Origin: Sordariomycetes sp. S80-01Y | Taxonomy: Eukaryota; Ascomycota; Sordariomycetes | Length of the DNA stretch: 64,000 bases | Assembly (NCBI GenBank): GCA_037042185.1 | Contig: JAXQJY010000032.1 | Span: 1,736,001 to 1,800,000, forward strand | Direction of reading: 5' to 3' | Shown here: piece by piece, positions 1 to 10,280 of the stretch | Position numbering within the stretch: the first letter of the stretch is position 1 | Layout: each line of letters starts with the position of its first letter | Program-made: the position numbers and the translations under genes | Notes under the pieces: generated by a model | Told to the model about the DNA's origin: nothing | The model's input: the letters and a program-made list of their open reading frames with translations, nothing else | Databases searched by the model: none

Positions 1-1
1 T

Positions 2-2080
2 GGCAGCCCGAGCATCCCGAGGCATCTTCAGACCAAGGGGTTCTCGCCGGACAGCGCGACCTCGCAATCCAAAGGCTGGTGGGATCATGTTGTAACACCC
101 TTCATGGACAAGCGCTTCTCTCACATCAGCCGCAAGACTAGACTCGAGTCGCCCAGGTCGCCTTTAGGCATCACGCAGACGAGCCCAGCCGAGAGCTACG
201 TTAATGAGAAGGCGTCGGCAGGCCTAGCCCCAGTGCCTCACGCTAGCCCACCGCCTATTGTGCGGGCTCCTACTCCCAGGCGTACGCCAACGCCGGCCTC
301 CGACGACGGCGGGCTTGTCACAGACGCAACAACAATCTCGCACGCGACGAGCGATAGCGAGAGCAATGCTAGCATCTCCGAAAAGCCCCAGATTGTTCTC
401 ACGCCATCGCTACCGCTAGGCACGCCGCCACCATACTCTCCGCCTCGACGTGCAGCCCAGAATGGCAGCAACGTACCCATCCGCTACCGTGCTCACTTTC
501 CACCTGGACATCCTCTTCTTGCCCAGTTCCCCCCATCTCCTGCACCAGGTTCTCCCGGCTTGGCGGCCACCATGACATCCCAAGGAGCTACCCAAATGAG
601 CGACATCCCAATCACACCCACAGTGCCAAGAGAGATGCCGGCACCGCCGGCCATGCCATTGCCACAGCGTCCGATAGGGACTTGCGTTCCCCAAGAGCAT
701 TCTCATTCCGCACGCGGTAGCCAATACAGCGTTGAGCGTGAGCGAAGGCGACATGAGAAGGAAGAGGCAATTGCACAAAAGCTTGGGGGTTTTTGGCGAG
801 GCAGAGGCTGTATACCAGCGAGCGGTTGCTTTGGAAGGTCAGGACGCGAGGGTCGCAAGCGCAGGAGATGGTGCATTTGCGGCCTCGGCGCATTGCTGAC
901 TCTCATAATTCTTGCTATTGTCCTCGGTGTGACTCTCACCCGACCTGGGGGCTCCCCTCCTGAGGACACTGTCTGGCTCAATCTGACAAACTACCCACCC
1001 ATGCCCACCGGCGTTTTAACGGTAGTTGGCAGCGACAACACGATCGCAAAGTCAGGATGTACCGAACCGTCGACAGCATGGAGTTGCTCGCTGCCGCGTG
1101 CGGATCAGGATTCCGTCAAGCCGTACGAGCCCAACCAGCCAACCTTCATCATGCAGATCCAGTGGGACAACAGCACGAAGGAGTCTTGGAAAGTGCCGAA
1201 CGGCGATGAGCCTGAATCTATATCAAGGAGAGCGCCCGGGGCCACAACGGGCGCTGCAGCGGTGATCCGAGACGATCAGGCCACAGACTTTAAGTCACAG
1301 CCGAGTCCGCCAGACTATCAGGAGATGTGGTTCCTCGGAGACACGACAGATGGAATTAAGGATGACGCCAAAGCAGGCGAGCCGGCACCATTTTATATCA
1401 GTCTGTTGGAAGCAGTCGATAAGCCGGTCGATAATCCGGTTCTCACCAAGCGTCAAACGACTATTGGAGACGTGGATGTGAAAGACCTCGTCTCGGAACC
1501 CGATTTAGAAGACGACGGCACACCAGTCGAAGCTGTGATGCTTCCCACTCCCGTCCAACAGCCAGTCCGTCTCTTTGATCGCGGCCTCTCAACAGAACAC
1601 TATGGCTTTTACACCTACTTCAAACGAACTATCTACCTCAAATCCGTCAATCAGACCGAGGAAGACGTACCTCTGGACGAGGATGGCGGTTGCACCAAGT
1701 CTGAGGCCAATTACCTCGTGACTTGGTCGCAGACCCGCATGCTTGTTCGAATTTGGACCCGGAAGCTCGACGACAATTCCAACCTGCTGCCTAAGGACGA
1801 CAGCAATGAAGGGTCGCAGGAACTCGTCCGTCCAGGCACCATGCCGTACCCTGTGACCATCACGCTCGATACTCATGGTGGAAACCCAGAAGAGAAGTTT
1901 GTCTGGTATTGGCCGATGGATGAGCGGCAGAAGCTGGACACGGAGAATCCAAAATTACTGCCGAACGATATAGAATTTGGAGGCACAGTCATCAATCATC
2001 GCAACGGTGGCCAGGAAAGCTTTGGGGGGTTCGATGGAGGTTCAGGAGGCTGCAAGTGTGAGTGGGTGAACTGGACTTAG
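2..2080 (+). CDS. Single-pass membrane protein, 5' end outside window
   Basis: The frame is open from the left edge of the window to the stop at 2078-2080, so the true start lies upstream; the first internal Met is at 104. The N-terminal half is rich in Pro and Ser and probably cytosolic. A basic stretch (GRKRRRWCICG) at about nt 850-885 is followed by one strong hydrophobic segment (about nt 886-945), then a C-terminal region with N-glycosylation sequons (NLT, NST) and Cys residues near the end (GGCKCEWVNWT). This suggests a type II or type I single-pass protein at the plasma membrane or in the secretory path. I do not recognise an enzymatic domain. Homologues in fungal databases are, as far as I recall, often labelled glycoprotease family, probably because the next gene downstream on the same strand is a true glycoprotease-fold gene; nothing in this protein supports that label. 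Confidence 0.8.
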   Translation, partial: GSPSIPRHLQTKGFSPDSATSQSKGWWDHVVTPFMDKRFSHISRKTRLESPRSPLGITQTSPAESYVNEKASAGLAPVPHASPPPIVRAPTPRRTPTPASDDGGLVTDATTISHATSDSESNASISEKPQIVLTPSLPLGTPPPYSPPRRAAQNGSNVPIRYRAHFPPGHPLLAQFPPSPAPGSPGLAATMTSQGATQMSDIPITPTVPREMPAPPAMPLPQRPIGTCVPQEHSHSARGSQYSVERERRRHEKEEAIAQKLGGFWRGRGCIPASGCFGRSGREGRKRRRWCICGLGALLTLIILAIVLGVTLTRPGGSPPEDTVWLNLTNYPPMPTGVLTVVGSDNTIAKSGCTEPSTAWSCSLPRADQDSVKPYEPNQPTFIMQIQWDNSTKESWKVPNGDEPESISRRAPGATTGAAAVIRDDQATDFKSQPSPPDYQEMWFLGDTTDGIKDDAKAGEPAPFYISLLEAVDKPVDNPVLTKRQTTIGDVDVKDLVSEPDLEDDGTPVEAVMLPTPVQQPVRLFDRGLSTEHYGFYTYFKRTIYLKSVNQTEEDVPLDEDGGCTKSEANYLVTWSQTRMLVRIWTRKLDDNSNLLPKDDSNEGSQELVRPGTMPYPVTITLDTHGGNPEEKFVWYWPMDERQKLDTENPKLLPNDIEFGGTVINHRNGGQESFGGFDGGSGGCKCEWVNWT

Positions 2081-2636
2081 GCAACTCTGACTGAGCCTTG
2101 ACGGGAAGTCTGGTTGTAGATACGAGCAAGACGTGCTCGTGTGAAGCCGAAAATGGAAACGGAATTGCATGGATACGGTGTTCTGACTTAAGGATGGTAA
2201 TCTGATATGTAGCATAGTTGCGAGAAGCAGCAGATAAGAAGCAAACGTTTCTGAGCACATGCAGTAACCATGGCGCCGACTGTTGAAGTACTATCAAAAT
2301 AATTGCGAGCGTCTAGTGACAGCGATCAGCAACCACCTAGTCTGATGTTAATAGCCCCAAAAGACAAGGTGTGATCTTCACCCCAACTAGACGGAAAGAA
2401 ACACTAAGTCTCCTAGAGATTCCAAGTACCTGCTCAAACGATTTCGAGCCTTGCAAAAGGGATGTGTCGTTGAACATAACCCTGACTGGATTTGGTGTAG
2501 GGTAGGCTGCCACCATCAGGCGTCCGAGGCAGGTTCAGGGTCCAGAAAAAAAAGTTGTCCGGGGTCTTGGATCGCGACTCGAAGCGCGGCGCGCATCGCC
2601 ACGTCCTACCGCATCGACAAGGCGTGAAAACCACCA
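2081..2636. other. Intergenic region upstream of QRI7
   Basis: 556 bp holding the 3' UTR of the membrane-protein gene and the promoter of QRI7. Only short shadow frames are present and no RNA gene is recognisable. Confidence 0.6.
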
Positions 2637-4022
2637 ATGCGCCCCTTCAGATGTAAAGCTCTACAACAGAGGCGGCCACTGGCCTGCCTGGCATCGAACC
2701 CGCGGCTCCCCCAACATCGTCGTCCCCTGACGACCCTCGCCCTCGAATCCTCGTGCGACGACAGCGCCGTCGCCATCCTCCACAAGGACGACGCTACCGG
2801 CACATTCACCCTCCCCTACAACGAGCGCCTCACCTCCGACCACCGCGCCACCCGCGGCATAGAGCCCATCGTTGCGGTGCAGGGCCACACGCGATCCCTC
2901 CCCCGCCTCCTCCACAGGTCCTTCTCCCATCTGCCGCACGCACCCGGGAGCTACGACGGCGCCGTGTGCTTCGCGCAGGATGGGTCGAGGAGGAAGGTTC
3001 CCGACTTCGTGACAGTCACTCGAGGTCCAGGCAGTCTGGCCAACTTGGCGGTCGGACTGAACATGGCCAAGGGACTTGCTGCTGCGTGGAACGTCCCGCT
3101 GGTGGGCGCGCATCATATGATGGCACACGCCTTGACGCCCAGACTAGTTAGGGCGTTGGACATGAAGATGCCGCTCGACGAGACGGACGGGGTGGCTGGA
3201 AAGGGTCTGACAGGCCCGGACTTCCCGTTCTTGACGCTGATGATATCGGGCGGACACACGCAAGTCGTCCACTCCAAGAGCTTGACGCAGCACCGGACCA
3301 TCGTCCCAAGCCTAGACTCAGCCGTGGGCAACGTGCTCGACCAGGCCGCGAGGGACATTCTGCCCGCCGAGATCCTCGCCCAGACCGAGGACGTCAACTA
3401 CGGCGCGTACCTGGAGAGGTTCGCGTTTCCCGACGGTGGGACGGCCGAGGAGTACGCCTTCTTCAAGCCGCACGCCACCCGGGGCGACGAGCTCTTCGAC
3501 GAAGTTACCGGCTACGATTGGGTGCTGCCGCTGCCGCTGCGGGACAACCGGAGCCTGCAGTACTCGTTCTCAGGCATCGCCTCCAAGATCAAGACGCTCC
3601 TCAGGGACAGGGGCGCCGGCATGGACGTCGAGGAGCGCAGGGCATTCGCCCGGCACACCATGACGACCTGCTTCCGCCACGTCGCCAGCCGGCTCTGCCT
3701 CGCCCTCTCCAGCGACAAGCAGCTGAAGCGGTGCGACACCCTGATCGTGGCCGGCGGCGTGGCCTGCAACAAGTTCCTGATGCACGTGCTCCGCACCACG
3801 CTGCACGCCCACGGGCACAAGAAGATCAGGCTCGTCGTCCCGCCGCCGAGTCTCTGCATGGACAACGCCGCCATGATCGCCTGGGCGGGCATGGAGATGT
3901 ACGAGGCCGGCTACACGACCGACCTGAGTGCCCTGCCCGTGGCGAAGTGGCCGATGGATGGGGAGCAGGGACTAATGGGCGTCGAGGGATGGCATAAGAA
4001 CTGGGCAGGGTACACTGCATAG
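2637..4022 (+). CDS. QRI7: Mitochondrial tRNA N6-adenosine threonylcarbamoyltransferase
   Basis: Single-exon gene of 461 aa in the Kae1/TsaD/Qri7 family. The family transfers the threonylcarbamoyl group to A37 of ANN-decoding tRNAs; Qri7 does this alone in mitochondria. Visible motifs are LALESSCDDSAVAIL near residue 38, the metal-binding HxxxH within GAHHMMAHAL (His160 and His164), the nucleotide-binding LMISGGHTQVV near residue 203, and the C-terminal VAGGVACNKFL and PPPSLCMDNAAMIAW segments. The first ~35 residues are rich in Arg, Ala, Gln and Leu with no acidic residue, which fits a mitochondrial presequence and supports the ATG at 2637. The presence of this leader, and the one-subunit length, argue for Qri7 rather than the cytosolic KEOPS subunit Kae1. 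It faces PRE2 tail to tail, with 132 bp between stops. Confidence 0.93.
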   Translation: MRPFRCKALQQRRPLACLASNPRLPQHRRPLTTLALESSCDDSAVAILHKDDATGTFTLPYNERLTSDHRATRGIEPIVAVQGHTRSLPRLLHRSFSHLPHAPGSYDGAVCFAQDGSRRKVPDFVTVTRGPGSLANLAVGLNMAKGLAAAWNVPLVGAHHMMAHALTPRLVRALDMKMPLDETDGVAGKGLTGPDFPFLTLMISGGHTQVVHSKSLTQHRTIVPSLDSAVGNVLDQAARDILPAEILAQTEDVNYGAYLERFAFPDGGTAEEYAFFKPHATRGDELFDEVTGYDWVLPLPLRDNRSLQYSFSGIASKIKTLLRDRGAGMDVEERRAFARHTMTTCFRHVASRLCLALSSDKQLKRCDTLIVAGGVACNKFLMHVLRTTLHAHGHKKIRLVVPPPSLCMDNAAMIAWAGMEMYEAGYTTDLSALPVAKWPMDGEQGLMGVEGWHKNWAGYTA

Positions 4023-4154
4023 TTGCTGTGCCAAAGAACTGTACTATATATGTAGATCACACAGCATTGGGAGCGGGTTGCATTCATGGACTGGCATTGC
4101 ACATCTCTAAATAATATTTGTTGTACACTCCACATGGTGTCTCGTTGCCTGCCT

Positions 4155-5058
4155 CTACTCCAGCTCGCTCGTAACGTTCGTAAACTCGCCCTTCTCGAGC
4201 TTCGTCTTCCAGAAGATCGGGTTCGTGTCGTTGAACCCGTGGTGCGTCCAGCCCTTCTCCTCGATGTGGTAGAGATTGATGTAGCCACCTGAGTACGCAT
4301 CCCTGTGCGTCGCCGCCAGGATACTCCTCCTTCCCAGCTCGAGCGCCTCCTCGTTGCTCAGCTCGTACTTGTACTCGGCGTCCAGCACACCGTAGGCGAA
4401 CGTCTGGCCGGAGCCGACGCAGAACAAGTTGCCCGCCAGCCGCGTGCCGTCAGAGTCGACGTAGTACAGCGCCGGACCCTCCTCGGGGGTGACGCCCGCG
4501 CACATGGTGCCCATGCTCAGGCCCATGCCCTTGTAGCTGTAGACCAGGTTGGCGAGAATCTTGGACGCCGCGGCGACCGAGATGCGGCGCTTGTGACGCA
4601 GCTCGTGAAGACGACACTGCATGCCCAGCCAGGCGAGCCAGAACTGACAGTCGGCGGCTCCGCCGGCCATGGTGCCGAGCAGAACCTTGTTGACTTCGAT
4701 GACCTTCTTGACCGTCTGGGAGGCGATCCAGTTGCCGGCCGTGGCGCGGGAGTCGGTCGCGACGATGATGCCGCCTTGGAAGCGGAAGGCGAGGGTGGTG
4801 GTTCCGTGGGCGAGCTTGATGGGGCAGTCGGGGTTAGAGCGGTCGTCGGTTGCGGCGCGGAGCCAGGACGCGGGCTGTGCAGATGTTAGCGAAGCGCGAG
4901 AGTACGCTTTGGAGGTGCGAACGGACCTGGGAGACTGGTGGCATGGCGAATTTCATGGAGAGATGGTCGGTCGGGTTCATGAGGTCCTGGCATTCATCCT
5001 CGAAGGGATCCGTCTGCTCAGTGACCGGGCGGCTGTACTTGCCCACGAGGGCATCCAT
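4155..5058 (-). CDS. PRE2: 20S proteasome subunit beta-5 (chymotrypsin-like)
   Basis: Exons on the minus strand are 5058-4927 and 4874-4155, joined across a 52-nt intron in phase 0, giving 283 aa (yeast Pre2 is 287). The propeptide begins [11 protein letters not shown] and the mature enzyme starts at the Thr of the conserved AHG-TTTLAF junction (Thr69), the N-terminal nucleophile. Downstream family signatures are [30 protein letters not shown], the Lys of [25 protein letters not shown] and [11 protein letters not shown]. The subunit sits in the inner beta rings of the core particle and carries the chymotrypsin-like activity. The frame stays open 79 codons upstream of Met 5058 as far as 5295, but that part does not resemble the family, so I take the start at 5058. 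The tricalbin gene lies upstream on the same strand. Confidence 0.95.
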
Positions 5059-5776
5059 CTTGGCGGACGTTTGTGGTCGATGTTGCAGGGACTGTGGAAA
5101 GAGAGCCGGCGGTAAGATTGAGAGCAGGGTCGGGCTGGCGACTGGTCGATGTGCGTCGTTGGTGGCGGGCAGCGGTGATGAGGTGAAGTGGGAGAGCTCA
5201 GGCAGCTTCCGCGTCGTCACTGAGGAGCTCGAGCGTGGCTCACCGTTGTGGCTCAACGTGGTGGGGTAACGCCACACCCAAGACGGCTCGCTCATGACGC
5301 CTCAAAGTCGGCTCACTCAGCGTCAGGTGTGCTTTGGGGCTGTTTATGTACGGATGGTCTTTTACTTTATCTTCACTGCACTCCTTACAGCGTATGTTGA
5401 AAGGGCTGGTCGATGGCGATTCCATAACACTACAATAATCTCGCAGCGCGGTGGCAGTTTACTGTGGACATTCGTGAATCTTATTGAAGTACTCATTCAT
5501 ACTGAAGCTAACACTAGGGAAAATCTCAAGGGGATATCGAAGGAGCACAGACACCAGCCACGACCATAATAACCATCCCGCCCCTATCCTTCAAATTTTG
5601 CCTTGTGCCTGCGCGAAACAACAGGCCTGTCCATACAACATTACTAAAGGAAATGATAAGCACCAAACGTGTCCAAGGAGAAATGCGCAAAAAGTCAGCA
5701 AATCAACAAATGTGCCAGATCCCTGCATGCCCGGCGGTTAGGCCAAAGTGAGGGATCGACTCCGCATGCCGCCCTT
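5059..5776. other. Intergenic region between PRE2 and the tricalbin gene
   Basis: About 720 bp containing the PRE2 promoter (reading leftward) and the tricalbin 3' UTR. No gene, tRNA or repeat is visible. I found no convincing copy of the yeast Rpn4-type proteasome box. Confidence 0.55.
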
Positions 5777-8700
5777 CTAGGACGGCGTCCCCTCCCTACT
5801 ATTACGCCCGGCATCGCGCTTGCTGAGGAAGCTACGACGGACGTGGGAGCGAGGGCTCTCGGTCGAGAGGTTGGACGTCTCGGCGGGTTGGTAGGAGCTC
5901 TTGACTGTGACAGTGCCGCTGCCGACGGTGAGATCCTTGGAGGAGCCGGAGTTGCTCTCGTCGACAAAGTAAGCGTGCTCGCCAAGGTCATCATCACTGC
6001 CGAAGGTGTGGTCGCCTTTAGCCTCGATCTTGAATGTCGTGTCGGGGGCGCACATAGTCTTAAAGGATTGATCGAATTGCCACTGGCCGTCAGAAGATTT
6101 AAAGTGCTTTGTCTTGCCCAGGACTTTCTCCTTGGGGGACATCTGGGTGATCTGGATGTAAAGATCTGAAGACGGAGGGAAGCCAGAAGCCCCAACAATA
6201 GTGATGTTAGCGGTGCCACTTCCAGGAACACCCGGCTGGCCGCTGCGAGTTGAAGAAGCGCCAAAGCTCTTTGTGCGGCTGTGGTTGTTGGGTTCGTTGC
6301 TGGTCGTCGGACGTTCACTCGGAGACTCTGTTCCACCACGGGTACGGCTGGGGCTATCAGCACCATTGGTAGTGATGGCGGGCACCGAGTTGTTGGAAAA
6401 TTCATCCTCGTCCTTCTTGCCAAACAGTCCGCGACGTAGGAAAGTGGCACCCTTGCCGACACCGGAGCCAACGGCTCCAGCGACTGCAGCGCCACCCTTG
6501 ATAGGCGCACCAGCCACGCCTGTAACGATACGGCCGGGAGCTGCAAAGGTGCCAGAGAAGGTAGATGTGCCTTGTCTGGTGCGACGAACGTAGTCAGGTC
6601 GGAAGAGCATGCGTACCCGCAAGGTACCCGACTTGCCATCCAAAATCAGCTTCGTCTCGGTCGCTTTGAAGGGGTCAAGAGACTCCAGGTTCACATGTGC
6701 CGCACCCAAGAAGTCAGGCTTGTCGGCAAAGTCCCAGTCGTAAACTTTGACGACCATCTGAGCAGCCGTCCTCGACGGGACGTCCACCTCAAAGTATTCG
6801 TTCCAAGCCGGATGCAGGGTCTTCTTCTGCACCTTGGTCTTGTACACCTCGACTTCGTTGAGTTCAAACCTGCAGTAAGGATCACTCTTGCCGTTGCGGT
6901 CGGCCGAGGGCAGGTCCTGGGCGTCGAGCACATCCACACGCAGTTTGCCCATGTTGTTGATGCTCTCGCTCGGGTCGAGTGACATCCTCAAGGGCACATA
7001 TTTGAGGCTGACCTTGACCCAGCCAGCTCGGCCGTCCTCAGCCTTCAGCTTCAGGGTAGTAGGGTTGTTCTGAACTTGTTAGCTATTATCGCGTCAATGG
7101 GAGAGTAGTACTCACCAAGCACTGCTTCAGCGTATCGATGGTGTTGCCACTGAGAGATGCCAGAGTGTCGTCCTCATCGTCACCCTTCTTGCGCGCCTTG
7201 ATAGTCAACCTCGAGAACTCGAGTTCACGAATGACGCAGTCACCAATCTCCTCGAACTTGTAATTGCGCTGAGGAGCCTTGGATGAGACGTACGCAGGAT
7301 ACATGTAGTCGTCGACGAAAACCTCAAGCTGGGTTTGACTCTCGGGCATCTCAGCCTCCATAAGTCTGAAGATGAGCAGGCCGCTTTCGTGTCGTAGGAG
7401 CTCCTCGGGGCTGAGTCGAAGCTTGGGTCGCTTCTGTTCAACAGAGGGCTTACCTGTTGTTGTGGGTGTCGGTGGGGTTTCCGACTCACCGTCCCGCGAC
7501 TTATCGAGGCTGGCCTTAAACTTGCCGGCGTTGCTGGATCGGTCGAGCGAAGCTCTGCCCTTCTCGCTACCCTGATCCACGGAGTCCCTCGGCTTGGCAT
7601 CGGCATCTGCCTCCTCTTCCTCATCCTCGGGATCGGCCACGTTTAGGCAAGGATAGAAGGCCGCAGTGTAGGTTAGAGTACCCTTGGCAATACCCTTGCC
7701 GTGCAAGCGCAGACCTTCTTCGCGAAGTTTCTTCTGATCATGTACCTGGAATTCGCCGTTCTCTTCATGAACGTAATCACCGGCAAACAGCTCAACGAGA
7801 CCCAAGCTGCGATCCTTACCCAGCTTCTCAGTGTCCATGACCTCGAGTGTCAGCTTGTCGCGCGGCGAGTGGATCGGGACGTAAAGGACCTCATCCCATT
7901 CGGGGTTCAAATCATTGCGGAAAGTGACTGTGCGGCCTTTCTCAATTCCAGAGAGCAGAACACGCGTGTAAGGATCCGACTTGCCAAACGCTTCGAAGTT
8001 GCGGAGATCGGTGGCCTTCTTGAAGTGGAAGCGCATAACACCAATAGGCGGGACGTAGCCGCCAGTGCCAACGACACCCGAGATGGCGACTGGTTTCCAC
8101 TGTGCGGTCATGTTGATGCGACCAGTGCTGGCGCCAGCTAGGTGGTACCACTCCTTGCCTTGCTCCATGCACTCCAGCATCTCGTCCAGTTTGATCTGGT
8201 ACTTGCCGAGGACCTGATCTCCGGTGAGGTCGCGGTCATCCTTAACAGTAACACCGAGCTTAGCCTTCTTGCGATCAGTAATGAGGATTTCCTTGGACCC
8301 GTTATCCCAGATGGGGTTGTTTGTTCGCTTGAGCTTCTTGGTCTGGTGCACCTCCTTTCCGTTGAGGAACATGGTGGCGTACGGGTTGAGCTGGCCGACC
8401 AAGCTCTTGGTACCGTCGAGATCCTTGGCTTGCTGTACACTGAAACGGAGGATACCCTGGTTAGACTCAGGCGGCGGCTCCTCAATGCCGTCCTCGTTCT
8501 TCGTCGCCTCGAGGACAGGGAAGAAGCGGAAGTCGCAGGACAGGGTACCACGAGCCTTGCCGTCTGTGATAACTTCGAGGCGCTCGTTCTCGTGGACGTT
8601 GAGCTCCTCGAGATTTTCGAGTTGGAAGGAGCCGACACCGAGCATCTTGGACTTGCGGAATTCGTTCTTGTCGTAGACTTGAATGTCGAGCGAATCGTTG

Positions 8701-10280
8701 AACGAGTTGATAATTATGTAGTGGGTCTCGTTCCAGCGCGGGTTAGAATTGTCGGGGATAGTCTTGGTCCTGGCAAGCTCGGTGCGCTGGTTGACAGTGA
8801 TGGAAGCGTACGGGTCAACAGTGCCAGCGAAGTTGTCTGTATTCTTGAGGCCGTGTGCGCCATGAAGCGTCACAGCCAGGACACCGATAGCTTGGTCGAC
8901 GGGGTTTCCAGCAAGCATCTTGGCGACCTCAATGGGGAACGTCTTGGGCGCGTACATCATAGGAGCAAGGTTGCCGTGGATCTGCTCCTGGATAAAGCTC
9001 TCAAGGCCGGGGATGAAGTTGATGTCGAAACCGAGCGTGTCACCTCCCAGTGGTTTACAGACGTAGTCAATCATCGGGCGCTCCAAGAAGCACATCTCGA
9101 CCCTGTCAATATGGGGGAATGGGATCTGGAGCTTGATCTTCAGCCTCATGATGCCAGAGAAGGCCATATCCTCCACGATCACGTCTAGACCCTTGCTGAT
9201 CATGGCCTTGCCAACGCGAATCTCAAGCACGACCTTGGGGTTGATCTTGTTCTTGACCTGGCGAGCCGTCATGTCGGCGGTATCATTGGGGGTGAAGCTG
9301 AATTTCCAGTCCATAATGACAACATCATCTTCGGTCTTGGGGTAGGTCTTCACGTGCTCCATACGAGGAGGCTTGGTGCCCAATGTGAAAGTCTTGAGCT
9401 TCAAGCTGTCGAGAAAGGAGGGTGTGGCAGTGCTCAAAACCTGGTCAACCGAGTTGATGACGGTCTGCGCGAGCACGGGTTGGTAGATGGGCCAGAACTT
9501 GACCAAGAAGGAGTTGATCCACTCAAGCGATTCGTTATCGTTCTCGAGCTTCTTGAGGGCCATCTCGCGCCTGATGTCGTCACGGAAGTTGCGTCGCACT
9601 CTTCGTAGAGAGGTTCTGTAGTAAGTTCCGCAGCAGGCCATGACGATCATGACCCAGCCGAGGCCACCCCCTATCACCGCCACCAGCCACGACGACAAAC
9701 AGGCAAAGACAATGATGGCGGTATTGTGATACCAGTCGCCGTACAGCGTGTCGGGGAGCTTGCCCTCCATCCAGGTGGCATGGTCCAACAGGCTCTCGCC
9801 CTCGGTGAGCTTCTCGCCTATAGCACCAAACTTGGGTGCCCAGCCTGTTCTAGAGAATGGGGGGTCCTTGGCTTCAGGATCAGCGTCCTTGACCACATTG
9901 CCCTCCGCGTCCTTGGCCACGTCAATGACACCAGACTTCCCCATCTCGGGCAGATCCTCAACCGGTCCGGTTCCATCGTCGATGTCGGAAACGATCGCGG
10001 CGGCTTTGTTCTGCTTGCGCAGTTCGGGGGGGACAGCCTAATGATCTCGGTCAGCTTCAGGCTCTCGCGACGTTCAACACACGCAACTTACAGCTTGCGC
10101 CTGCCTCCGCTTCTCCTCAGGCGAAGCATCAGGGTCGAAGGAGAAGGCAGCCACGCCCGCATTCCTAGACTGCTCAACGATCTCCTTCTGGGCTGCATCA
10201 GCAGTCACTGAGCTATTCGCATCTTGGGCAGCCTCGACGGCGCCCTCGGCTTTGAGCTCGGCCGCGTCTTTGGAAGACAT
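5777..10280 (-). CDS. Tricalbin-like SMP and C2 domain protein
   Basis: Three minus-strand exons (10280-10092, 10037-7116, 7069-5777) separated by introns of 54 and 46 nt, all phase 0, encode 1467 aa. The order is: acidic N-terminus; a hydrophobic hairpin-like segment (about residues 165-210, AIIVFACLSSWLVAVIGGG then VMIVMACCGTYY); an SMP lipid-transfer domain (about 230-440, starting SLEWINSFLVKFWPIYQPVL); C2 domains at about 450-555, 595-700 and 735-845; a more degenerate C2-like stretch near 955-1035; and a C-terminal C2 at about 1075-1180 with Asp-rich calcium loops (DRNGKSDPYCRF). The tail is rich in Ser and Thr. Tricalbins (yeast Tcb1-3, extended synaptotagmins) tether cortical ER to the plasma membrane and move lipids. 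The start at 10280 (MSSKDAAELKAEG) is chosen by frame and splice continuity. I cannot say which yeast paralogue it matches best. Confidence 0.92.

Noticed and set aside
8142-9188. 348-codon plus-strand frame
   Set aside because: Antisense to the tricalbin SMP/C2 coding region; its Leu/Val/Asp pattern is a codon-bias mirror of the real gene.
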